A stretch of DNA of 64,000 bases from Burkholderia gladioli (GTDB lineage: Bacteria > Pseudomonadota > Gammaproteobacteria > Burkholderiales > Burkholderiaceae): the NCBI RefSeq assembly GCF_000959725.1, contig NZ_CP009323.1, forward strand, positions 558,001-622,000. The letters are read 5' to 3'. Of this stretch, positions 21,240 through 31,814 are shown in pieces; the first letter of the stretch is position 1; every line of letters begins with the position of its first letter. The position numbers were made by a program, and so were the translations under genes. Below the pieces are notes generated by a model. It was given only the letters and a program-made list of their open reading frames with translations, searched no databases and was not told the origin of the DNA.

Positions 21240-22120
21240 CGGCGCGGCGGGTTCGCTTCAAGCAGGTCGACGTCTTCACGGCGGTGCCGTTCCGCGGCAA
21301 TCCGCTGGCCGTGGTGTTCGATGCGGATCCGTTGTCCGACGCGCAGATGCAGGCGATCGCGCGCTGGACGAACCTCTCGGAAACGAGCTTCGTCTGCACG
21401 CCGACCGATCCGCGCGCCGATTACCGCGTGCGGATCTTCACCACCCACCGGGAACTGCCCTTCGCCGGCCACCCGACGCTCGGCACCGCCCACGCGGTGC
21501 GCGAGGCGGGCCTGGCGCCGCGCACGCCGGGCCGCCTGGTCCAGCAATGCGGCGCCGGGCTGGTCGAGCTGCGCGAGCCGGCCGAAGGCGGCCCCCGCGC
21601 CTTCGCGGCGCCGCCGGCGCGCGTGGCGCCCCTGGGCGCCGCCTCGCACGCGGCGCTGGCCGCCGCGCTGCGCTCCGGGGCGATCGTGTTCGAGGCCACG
21701 CCCTGCGCCGCCGACAACGGCACGCCCTGGCTGGTGGTGCGCCTGGCCACCGCGGCCGACTGTCTGGCGCTGGCGCCGGATCCGGACGCGCTGCGCACAC
21801 TCGCCGATGCGGTCGGCGCGCTCGGCGTGGCGGCCTATGCGCCGCATCCGGCGGGCGGCCCGGCCGACTTCGAGGTGCGCTGCCTGATTACCGCCGAAGC
21901 CTCGGGTATCGTCGAGGATCCCGTCACCGGCAGCGCCAATGCCGCGATCGCCGGGCTGCTCGCGCACCAGGGCCTGCATTCCGGCCCCACCTACACGGCC
22001 CGCCAGGGCACCGGGCTGGGCCGCGACGGCCGGGTGTCGGTCGAATACGACGCCACCGGGAAAATCTGGATTGGCGGCGACGCCATCACTGTGATCGACG
22101 GCAGCTTCCTGCTGCCGTGA
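21236..22120 (+). CDS. PhzF-family isomerase/epimerase
   Basis: A 294-residue protein with the PhzF/DapF-like double fold: FKQVDVFTAVPFRGNPLAVV, NLSETSFV with the family's catalytic Glu, and EDPVTGSANAAIAGLL near the C-terminus. PhzF itself isomerises a phenazine precursor, but most relatives have unknown substrates, and no phenazine genes are present. It is coupled to ridA by a 4-bp overlap. Confidence 0.88.
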   Translation: MTARRVRFKQVDVFTAVPFRGNPLAVVFDADPLSDAQMQAIARWTNLSETSFVCTPTDPRADYRVRIFTTHRELPFAGHPTLGTAHAVREAGLAPRTPGRLVQQCGAGLVELREPAEGGPRAFAAPPARVAPLGAASHAALAAALRSGAIVFEATPCAADNGTPWLVVRLATAADCLALAPDPDALRTLADAVGALGVAAYAPHPAGGPADFEVRCLITAEASGIVEDPVTGSANAAIAGLLAHQGLHSGPTYTARQGTGLGRDGRVSVEYDATGKIWIGGDAITVIDGSFLLP

Positions 22121-22702
22121 ACCATGCCGGGCGGCCTTCCCGCGCCGCCCGCCCAGGCTTTCCATCGGCTTTCCGGGCGTTTTCGCCGCGTTTTCGGCGT
22201 TCGAGCCGCCGTCAGGTCGCCACCAAGCGTCGCACGCCGCGTCTCGGTTTTTGCCCTCGCTATCTAATTCCTTTTCCAACCAGTAATATCGGGACCTATC
22301 GGCCGTTTTTGCTGCATGCCGAGTGATTCGTGGTCCTAGCGGTTGGGCGCCGGCCGCGGCGCCAGACCACGGTCATCGATACTGCCCGCGCCGGGGCCGG
22401 CGGCGGGTTCAACCGGGAGATCGGCCGTCCGTCACGCCTGCGTGGCGGGGCCGAGCCGTCGAAGGAGTCGGATACCAAACACAAGCCGCGAAGGGCGGGA
22501 GCGACACCACCACGCATGGCCCGGGCACACGGCCCGCGCCACGGCGCAAGCGGCCAGGGCCGCACGCTCCCGTCGCCGGCAGGCGCGCTGTCCGCGGCGC
22601 GCCGCTGCCGGAGCCCGAGCCATCGCGCCGCGGGCCGTCGTCGCCCTCGTTGCCCTCGTGATCCGAACACGCATCCATGTCGATCATCCCCCCTGCCCTC
22701 CA
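22121..22702. other. Intergenic leader before the GGDEF-EAL gene
   Basis: About 580 bp without a gene I can support. The left part has an AT-richer stretch (about 22258-22310, with TAATAT at 22284-22289) that could hold the promoter. The remainder is GC-rich and shows no riboswitch or repeat that I recognise. Confidence 0.4.
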
Positions 22703-25054
22703 ATGAATTCGCTTCGCAACCTCGCCGCGCAAGCGCGCCTGCCTCATGCGCGCAAGACGCGCCGTCGCGCGCTGTTCGCGATCCCGCTGCTCGGCGTGCT
22801 CGCGCTGGCGCTGCTGTGGGCGGTGATCGTGATGCGGCTGTCGGTCGAGAAGGAAAGCGCCTACCGCGAAGCCGCGGCTTCCGCCGCGATCCTCTCCACC
22901 GCGCTCGAGCAGCACACCATCAAGGCGATCCACCAGGTCGACCAGATCACGCGCTTCGTCAAGTTCGAGTTCGAGAAGTCTCCCGATCATTTCAATCTCG
23001 CCAGCACCGTCGAGAAGGGCGTGGTGCCGAGCGACACGCTGATCCAGGTCTCGCTGGTCAACGCGCAGGGGCAGTTGCTCGCCAATACCGCCGAAACCCA
23101 TCCCAAGCCGCTCGACCTGTCCGACCGCGAGCACTTCCAGGTCCACGCCAGCCACAACGACGACGAGCTCTACATCAGCCGCCCGGTGCTCGGCCGCGTC
23201 TCGGGCCAGTGGACGCTGCAGATGACGCGGCGCCTGAACGGCCCGGACGGCAAGTTCGCCGGCGTGGTGGTGGTCTCGGAAGACCCGAGCTACTTCACCA
23301 GCGACTTCTACAACAATGCCGCGATCGGCAAGGAAGGCGTGATCGCGGTGGTGTCCGACACCGGCGCGGTGCTGGCGCGGCGCACCGGCTCGGCCGGCAA
23401 CGCGGCCGGCACCTTCTCGGCCACCGGCGTGTACCCGATCGCCGAGCGCGTCTCGGGCACCTACGCGGACCCGATCGACGGCACCCTGCGGATCGTCTCG
23501 TACCGGCATCTCGACGGTTATCCGCTGGGCGTGCTGGTGGGGCTGTCGCAGGCCGAGGAACTGGCCGACTACAACCACACGCGCAACGTCTACCTGCTGA
23601 TGACGAGCTTCATCACGCTCGCCATGCTGGCCTTCTTCGGCGTGGCCACCGGGCTGATCGGCAAGCTGCTGGGCCGCGAGCGCGAGATGACCCAGCTCGC
23701 CGAATACGACCTGCTGACCGGGCTGGCGAACCGCTACACCACGCTGCGCGGGCTGCGCAACGACGTGGCCCAGCCGTCCAGCCTGAAGCGTCTCGCGATC
23801 CTGTTCATCGACCTCGATAATTTCAAGACCGTCAACGATACGCTGGGCCACAACGCCGGCGACATCGTGCTGCAGATGACGGCCGCGCGCCTGTCCGACG
23901 CGGTCGAGGCCGAGGGCACGCTGGCGCGCATCGGCGGCGACGAGTTCGTGGTGGTGGTCAAGGGCGACGATGCCGAGCGCCGCGCGGTGCGCCTGGCCGA
24001 ATCGGTGATACGCATGTTCGGCAAGCCCTTCGACGTGCGCGGCAGCACCTTCGTGCTGCATGCGAGCATCGGCATCGCCCTGCACTCGGTGGCCAACGAA
24101 AGCGAGATCGACCTGCTCAAGAAGGCCGACCTGGCAATGTACAGCGCCAAGGATGCCGGCAAGAACTGCTACCAGTTCTACGCGCCGCATCTCTCGCATC
24201 GCGCCGACCACCTGATGCGCTGGGAACAGCAGTTGCGCATCGCGCTCTCGGAAGGGCAACTGTTCCTCGCCTTCCAGCCCAAGATCGACCTGGCGCAGCG
24301 CTGCATCACCGGCTTCGAGGCGCTGGTGCGCTGGGAGCATCCCGAGCACGGCCTGATCGCCGCCAACGAATTCATCACCATCGCCGAATCGACCGGCCTG
24401 ATCGTGCCGATCGGCGACTACGTGATCCGCACCGCCTGCCGCCAGCTCGCGCGCTGGCGCGAGGAGGGCCACGACACGCTGACGCTGGCCGTCAACATCT
24501 CGCCGGTGCAGTTCTGGCGCGGTGACCTGATCGAGACCATCTCGCAGGCAATCGACGAGAGCGGCATCCAGGCCAACCGCCTGGAGATCGAGATCACCGA
24601 AACCGCGATGATGGAATACCCCGAGCTGGTCTCGGACAAGATCATGGCGCTCAAGAAGCTCGGCATCCGCATCGCGCTCGACGATTTCGGCACCGGCTAT
24701 TCCTCGCTGTCCTACCTGCACCGCTTCGCGGTCGACACGCTGAAGGTCGACCGCTCCTTCGTGCAGGCGATCCCGGCCGACCGCAGCGTCTGCGTGATGG
24801 TCTCCTCGATCGTCCACCTGGCGCGCGCGCTGGGCCTGACGGTGGTGGTCGAGGGCACCGAGACCGAGGAGCAGGTGGCCTGGCTGTCGGCGCTCGGGCA
24901 GATCCAGGCGCAGGGTTTCCTGTTCTCGCGGCCGGTGCCGGTCGACGGGATCCCGGCCCTGCTGGCGCGCTTCGGCGTGTGCGGCACGCGCGAGACGGCA
25001 CCGCGCGCGATCGCCAACTTCGAGAACGAACCGGGCAACCCCGGGAGCGACTGA
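22703..25054 (+). CDS. Membrane GGDEF-EAL protein with periplasmic Cache-like sensor
   Basis: A 783-residue cyclic-di-GMP enzyme. A membrane helix (about 23-45) is followed by a periplasmic dCache/CHASE-like domain to about 290 and a second helix (about 295-315). The cytoplasmic GGDEF domain keeps GGDEF (411-415) and the EAL domain keeps EAL (539-541), with later ETAMMEY and DDFGTGYSS motifs. Both activities are possible. The RxxD inhibitory site expected just before GGDEF is not present (VEAE occupies it), so product inhibition may be absent. The start MNSLRNL is just before the first helix; the open frame upstream has no similarity. Confidence 0.92.
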   Translation: MNSLRNLAAQARLPHARKTRRRALFAIPLLGVLALALLWAVIVMRLSVEKESAYREAAASAAILSTALEQHTIKAIHQVDQITRFVKFEFEKSPDHFNLASTVEKGVVPSDTLIQVSLVNAQGQLLANTAETHPKPLDLSDREHFQVHASHNDDELYISRPVLGRVSGQWTLQMTRRLNGPDGKFAGVVVVSEDPSYFTSDFYNNAAIGKEGVIAVVSDTGAVLARRTGSAGNAAGTFSATGVYPIAERVSGTYADPIDGTLRIVSYRHLDGYPLGVLVGLSQAEELADYNHTRNVYLLMTSFITLAMLAFFGVATGLIGKLLGREREMTQLAEYDLLTGLANRYTTLRGLRNDVAQPSSLKRLAILFIDLDNFKTVNDTLGHNAGDIVLQMTAARLSDAVEAEGTLARIGGDEFVVVVKGDDAERRAVRLAESVIRMFGKPFDVRGSTFVLHASIGIALHSVANESEIDLLKKADLAMYSAKDAGKNCYQFYAPHLSHRADHLMRWEQQLRIALSEGQLFLAFQPKIDLAQRCITGFEALVRWEHPEHGLIAANEFITIAESTGLIVPIGDYVIRTACRQLARWREEGHDTLTLAVNISPVQFWRGDLIETISQAIDESGIQANRLEIEITETAMMEYPELVSDKIMALKKLGIRIALDDFGTGYSSLSYLHRFAVDTLKVDRSFVQAIPADRSVCVMVSSIVHLARALGLTVVVEGTETEEQVAWLSALGQIQAQGFLFSRPVPVDGIPALLARFGVCGTRETAPRAIANFENEPGNPGSD

Positions 25055-25068
25055 TCACGAGCCGGCGC

Positions 25069-25094
25069 GCCGTGCGGATTCCGCCTCGCACGGC
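25069..25094 (+). terminator. Hairpin after the GGDEF-EAL gene
   Basis: An 8-bp stem GCCGTGCG/CGCACGGC begins 15 bp after the stop. There is no T-run, so termination is inferred from position only. Confidence 0.35.
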
Positions 25095-25214
25095 AGCGCA
25101 ATCGAGACGTCGCCACCGAGCGGCGCCGCGCCCGACCCGATTCGGGCAGCAACAAAACCCGGCGGAATCGACGACGCGTTGGCCAACGCCCGTCGCTGAG
25201 AGACCAAGATAACG

Positions 25215-26420
25215 ATGAACACAAGCACCGATAGCGCCGCCCTGCGCGGCGAGCAGGAATCCTTATGGTCGCTGTTCCGGATCGTCGCGGGCGTGTCCGC
25301 GGTGTCCTGGGGCGGCCTGGCGATGATGGCGCAGCTCGAGCGCCATTATGTCGAGCGCGTCAGGCGCATCGACTCGACCACCTATGCCGACCTGATCGCG
25401 CTGGCCTGGATGGTGCCCGGCCCGGTCGGCTGCAATGTCGCGATCCAGGTCGGCCAGGTGCTGCGCGGCCGCGCCGGCGCGTGGATCGCGGGACTGGCCA
25501 GCGTGCTGCCCTTCTTCGTGCTGATGACCGGTTTCGCGATCTTCTATCGCACGCCGGCGGTGCGCTCGCTGGCCTCGCCGATGCTGCTGCACGCGTTCGG
25601 CATGGTGCTGGCGGCGCTGATCGGCGTGACCTGGTTCCGCCAGGTGCGTACGCTCGCCAAGGGCCGGGCCGAGCGGGTGGTGGCGGCGGTCTCGACCGTG
25701 TTGCTGACGCTGGCGCACAGCCCCGCCGCCTTCGTCGCGATCCTGCTCGCCGCCTTCGCCGCGGGCTGGTTCGGCAGCCACGAGCGAGGCAGCGCGCCGC
25801 GTTTCGTGCTGCTGCCGGCCGAGCGCGCGATGCTGGTGGTGCTGGCCCTGCTGGTGCTCCTGTTCGCCCTGCCGATGCCGCCCGCCTACGAGGCCAGGCT
25901 GCTGTGGGCACGGCTGGCCGGTGCCGGCATGACCCTGTTCGGCGGCGGCTTCTCGGCCCTGCCGGTGCTCAAGGCGCTGTTCGTCACGCCGGCGGTGGGC
26001 ATCAGCGAACACGATTTCACGCTGGCCTTCGCGCTCTCGCCGGTCTCGCCCGGGCCGCTCCTGAACGTGGTGCCCTTCCTCGGCTACCTGAGCGACGGCT
26101 GGCGCGGCGCGCTGCTGGGCACCGCCGCGCTGTTCATCCCTTCGGCCTGCCTGGTGGTGTTCGCGCAGCGGCATGTGCACCGGCTGCGCCGCAACCCGCG
26201 CTTCGAGCACGGCATGCGCATGCTGCGCGCGGCCACCACCGCCTTCCTGGCAATCGCCGTGCTGCGCATCCTGATGGGCATGCCGGCCGCGCCCGGCTAC
26301 TGGCTGATCGGCGTGCTGGCCTGCGCGGCCTTCCTGCGCAGCCGGGTGCCGGTGTATGCGGTGTATGGGATGGTGGCGCTCGCCTGCGGCGGGTGGTGGC
26401 TGCTGTTCGCGGGGCATTGA
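25215..26420 (+). CDS. Chromate transporter family protein (ChrA-like)
   Basis: A 401-residue bidomain CHR protein. Both halves keep the conserved PGP-type loop (LAWMVPGPVGCNVAIQVG; LSPVSPGPLLNVVPFLGYL) and FGGGFSALPVL begins the second half. ChrA exports chromate from the cytoplasm, but many chromosomal homologues have no proven chromate role. It is monocistronic and convergent with a CopD gene. Confidence 0.88.
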   Translation: MNTSTDSAALRGEQESLWSLFRIVAGVSAVSWGGLAMMAQLERHYVERVRRIDSTTYADLIALAWMVPGPVGCNVAIQVGQVLRGRAGAWIAGLASVLPFFVLMTGFAIFYRTPAVRSLASPMLLHAFGMVLAALIGVTWFRQVRTLAKGRAERVVAAVSTVLLTLAHSPAAFVAILLAAFAAGWFGSHERGSAPRFVLLPAERAMLVVLALLVLLFALPMPPAYEARLLWARLAGAGMTLFGGGFSALPVLKALFVTPAVGISEHDFTLAFALSPVSPGPLLNVVPFLGYLSDGWRGALLGTAALFIPSACLVVFAQRHVHRLRRNPRFEHGMRMLRAATTAFLAIAVLRILMGMPAAPGYWLIGVLACAAFLRSRVPVYAVYGMVALACGGWWLLFAGH

Positions 26421-26474
26421 GCGAGACGCTCCGGGCGTCCGGTCCCGCCTCGCCCTCCCCCGCCGATATCACGA

Positions 26475-26496
26475 CGGCGCCGCTGTCACGGCGCCG
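26475..26496. terminator. Hairpin between convergent chrA-like and copD-like genes
   Basis: Two copies of the self-complementary octamer CGGCGCCG, 6 nt apart, can pair as a stem. No T-run is present on either strand. Confidence 0.35.
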
Positions 26497-26508
26497 CTCA
26501 TGGCTGGC

Positions 26509-26967
26509 TCAGAAACCGCGCGACAGCACCGCCGTGCCGATCGTCACCACGCCGAGCACCAGGTTGATCAGCACCAGCAGGCGCATCGCGCCGACCGCGC
26601 GTGCGCCGTCGGGCCAGTTCTGAGCCTGCACGGCACGGCGGATGCGCGGGAAGATCGCGAAGCGGATATGGCCGAAGATCAGCATCATCAGCACGCCGAT
26701 GCCGGCCATCGCGTGCAGCGGCCAGCTCGCGTGGCCGCCGCCGAAGGCGGTCAGCAGGAAGCCGCCCGACAACAGGGTGACGATCACCGCGCCCGCCACC
26801 CAGTTGAAGAAACGGCCGAACACCGCCTCGATCAGCGGCAGCCGCAGCTGCGGCGAGAGATCGGACAGCGCGGGGCGCAGGCAGAAATGCGCGAACACCA
26901 TCCCGCCCACCCAGACCGCGATGGCGAGGAGATGGAGGAACAGCGCGACGGCGATGGCGTGGGACAT
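26509..26967 (-). CDS. CopD-family membrane protein
   Basis: A 152-residue four-helix protein beginning SHAIAVALFLHLLAIAVWVGGMVF, with conserved His residues in the membrane (HLLAIAVWVGG; HAMAGIG; GHIRF). CopD-like proteins are linked with copper uptake, but short orphan versions are common. Only general membrane and family features support the call. Confidence 0.8.
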   Translation of the reverse strand: MSHAIAVALFLHLLAIAVWVGGMVFAHFCLRPALSDLSPQLRLPLIEAVFGRFFNWVAGAVIVTLLSGGFLLTAFGGGHASWPLHAMAGIGVLMMLIFGHIRFAIFPRIRRAVQAQNWPDGARAVGAMRLLVLINLVLGVVTIGTAVLSRGF

Positions 26968-27175
26968 GAGCGATCCTGGGTGTTGTTATCGGACGAAACG
27001 CGCCGCCGGACCGGGATCGAGGCAGGCTCGAGCGCGCGGCGGGCGCCGGCATGACCCGGTTCGACCGACACGCGGCCCGTCGGTTCGATGCGCGGGCGAC
27101 ATTTGACACGAAATCGCGCCGGCTGTCGCCGCGCCGCGTCGAGGCCGCGCTCCAGCCGCGCGCCGCGATGCCATG

Positions 27176-27211
27176 AAAAAGCCCCGGCGCGCGGTGAGCG
27201 CAGCCGGGGCT
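27176..27211 (-). terminator. Intrinsic terminator after parC
   Basis: On the minus strand AGCCCCGGC/GCCGGGGCT with an inner GCGC/GCGC pairing is followed by five T residues. It lies 39 bp beyond the parC stop. Confidence 0.85.
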
Positions 27212-27249
27212 GGCAGCCTGGCCGGGGCACCTTGGCGCGCCCGCCGGGC

Positions 27250-29574
<2,325 letters not shown>

Positions 29575-29628
29575 CTGCTGTAGCTTCCGTATCCGTTCAG
29601 GGGCGGTGGGCGGCGCGCATCACGCCGC

Positions 29629-31614
29629 TCAGATATCCGCCTCGACATCGTTGCCCTTTTCCTCGAGCCAGCTGCGCCGCGCGGAGGCCTCGCCCTTGCC
29701 CATCAGCATCGTCATGCGCGAGACCGTCGCGTCGTAGTCGAGGCCGCCCAGGGCGATCGGCGCGAGGCGCCGCGTGTCCGGGTTCATGGTGGTGTCCCAC
29801 AGCTGCTCGGCGCTCATCTCGCCGAGGCCCTTGAAGCGGCTGATCGACCATTGCGTGTCGCGCACGCCGTCCTTGCGCAGCTTGTCGAGGATCGCCTCGA
29901 GCTCGCCGTCGTCGAGCGCGTAGAGCTTCTGCGCCGGCTTCTTGCCGCGCGCGGGCGCGTCGACGCGGAACAGCGGCGGACGCGCCACGAACACGTGGCC
30001 GCGCTCGATCAGCTGCGGGAAGTGCTTGAAGAACAGCGTCAGCAGCAGCACCTGGATGTGCGCGCCGTCGACGTCCGCGTCCGACAGGATGCAGATCTTG
30101 CCGTAGCGCAGGTTCGACAGGTCGACGTGATCGTCCGGCGCGTGCGGATCGACGCCGATCGCCACCGAGATGTCGTGCACCTCGTTGTTGGCGAACAGGC
30201 GGTCGCGCTCGGTTTCCCAGGTGTTGAGCACCTTGCCGCGCAGCGGCAGGATCGCCTGGTATTCCTTGTCGCGGCCCATCTTGGCCGAGCCGCCGGCGGA
30301 ATCGCCCTCGACCAGGAACAGCTCGTTGCGCGCGATGTCCTGCGTCTCGCAATCGGTCAGCTTGCCGGGCAGCACCGCCACGCCCGAACTCTTGCGCTTC
30401 TCGACCTTCTGGCCGGCGCGCGTGCGCGCCTGGGCCTGCTTGATCACCAGGTCGGCCAGCTTCTTGCCGTGCTCGACGTGCTGGTTCAGCCACAGCTCCA
30501 GCGCCGGGCGCGTGAACGAGGAGACCAGCTTGACCGCGTCGCGGCTGTTCAGGCGCTCCTTGATCTGCCCCTGGAACTGCGGGTCCAGCACCTTGGCCGA
30601 CAGCACGAAGGACACCCGCGCGAACACGTCCTCGGCCAGCAGCTTGACGCCCTTGGGCTGCAGGTTGTGCAGCTCGACGAAGCTCTTGACCGCCTGGAAC
30701 AGGCCGTCGCGCAGGCCGGATTCGTGGGTGCCGCCGGCCGGCGTGGGGATCAGGTTCACGTAGGATTCGCGCGTGAGCGAGCCTTCCTCGCTCCAGGCCA
30801 CCACCCAGGAGGCGCCCTCGCCGTCGGCGAAGCTGTCGTCGCCCGAGGTTTTCGCGTCGGCGAAGCGCTCGCCCTCGAACAGCGGGATCAGCAGCTCGCT
30901 GCCGTTCATCTCGTCGAGCAGGTAGCCGCGCAGGCCGTCCTCGTATTTCCAGCTCTGGCGCTCGCCGGTCTTCTCGGTGACCAGCACCACCTCCACGCCC
31001 GGCAGCAGCACCGCCTTCGAGCGCAGCAGGCGCTGCAGCTCGCCCAGCGGCAGGTTCGGCGAATCGAAATACTTGCCGTCCGGCCAGACGCGCACGCGCG
31101 TGCCGGACTTCTTCTCGCCGCGGCCCGCGCTTTGCGTGACCAGCGGCTTGACCACGTCGCCGTGCGCGAAGCCGAGCTCGGCGAACTTGCCCTCGCGCCA
31201 GACCGTGACGTCCAGGCGCGTGGCCAGCGCATTGGTGACCGAGACGCCCACGCCGTGCAGGCCGCCCGAGAAGGTGTAGGCGCCGCCGGCGGCCTTGTCG
31301 AACTTGCCGCCCGCGTGCAGGCGCGTGAAAACGATCTCGACCACCGGCACGCCCTCGTCGGGATGCATGCCGAACGGGATGCCGCGGCCGTCGTCCTCGA
31401 CCGAGACCGACTGGTCCGCGTGCAGGGTGACGATGATCTGCTTGCCGTAACCGCCGAGCGCCTCGTCGGAGGCGTTGTCGATCACTTCCTGGATGATGTG
31501 CAGCGGGTTCTCGGTACGCGTGTACATACCGGGCCGCTGCTTGACGGGCTCGAGGCCCTTCAGCACCTTGATCGATGCTTCGCTGTAGGCCGCTGCGGGC
31601 TTTTTCGTGGACAT
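29629..31614 (-). CDS. parE: DNA topoisomerase IV subunit B
   Basis: A 661-residue GHKL ATPase subunit of topoisomerase IV. N-terminal motifs are EVIDNASDEALGG, VEDDGRGIP and FSGGLHGVG; the TOPRIM part has LFLVEGDSAGGSAKMGRD (the EGDSAGG motif) and LSDADVDGAHI. It is directly upstream of parC on the same strand. Three DnaA-box-like sequences lie in its upstream region. Confidence 0.97.
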   Translation of the reverse strand: MSTKKPAAAYSEASIKVLKGLEPVKQRPGMYTRTENPLHIIQEVIDNASDEALGGYGKQIIVTLHADQSVSVEDDGRGIPFGMHPDEGVPVVEIVFTRLHAGGKFDKAAGGAYTFSGGLHGVGVSVTNALATRLDVTVWREGKFAELGFAHGDVVKPLVTQSAGRGEKKSGTRVRVWPDGKYFDSPNLPLGELQRLLRSKAVLLPGVEVVLVTEKTGERQSWKYEDGLRGYLLDEMNGSELLIPLFEGERFADAKTSGDDSFADGEGASWVVAWSEEGSLTRESYVNLIPTPAGGTHESGLRDGLFQAVKSFVELHNLQPKGVKLLAEDVFARVSFVLSAKVLDPQFQGQIKERLNSRDAVKLVSSFTRPALELWLNQHVEHGKKLADLVIKQAQARTRAGQKVEKRKSSGVAVLPGKLTDCETQDIARNELFLVEGDSAGGSAKMGRDKEYQAILPLRGKVLNTWETERDRLFANNEVHDISVAIGVDPHAPDDHVDLSNLRYGKICILSDADVDGAHIQVLLLTLFFKHFPQLIERGHVFVARPPLFRVDAPARGKKPAQKLYALDDGELEAILDKLRKDGVRDTQWSISRFKGLGEMSAEQLWDTTMNPDTRRLAPIALGGLDYDATVSRMTMLMGKGEASARRSWLEEKGNDVEADI

Positions 31615-31644
31615 AGGCGCTAGTTCGTCAATCGTCCGCCGCTG

Positions 31645-31679
31645 TTATCCCCAGTTGATGTGGACAACATCGTGGACAA
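31645..31679. promoter_or_regulatory. Cluster of DnaA-box-like sequences upstream of parE
   Basis: TTATCCCCA (plus, 31645-31653), TTGTCCACA (minus, 31659-31667) and TTGTCCACG (minus, 31671-31679) lie within 35 bp. They differ by one or two bases from the DnaA box TTATNCACA. They are 31-65 bp upstream of the parE start. Confidence 0.45.
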
Positions 31680-31814
31680 AACGTTGAATTCGATAAAAAA
31701 GCCAATCGAAACAATGCGATTACGCGACTGCTCCGAAAGCGGGCGGCGCACCGGCGCCGCGAACGGCACCAGGGCCGGAACGCGGCGTATTTTACTGGTT
31801 CCTTGCGCGCGCGC

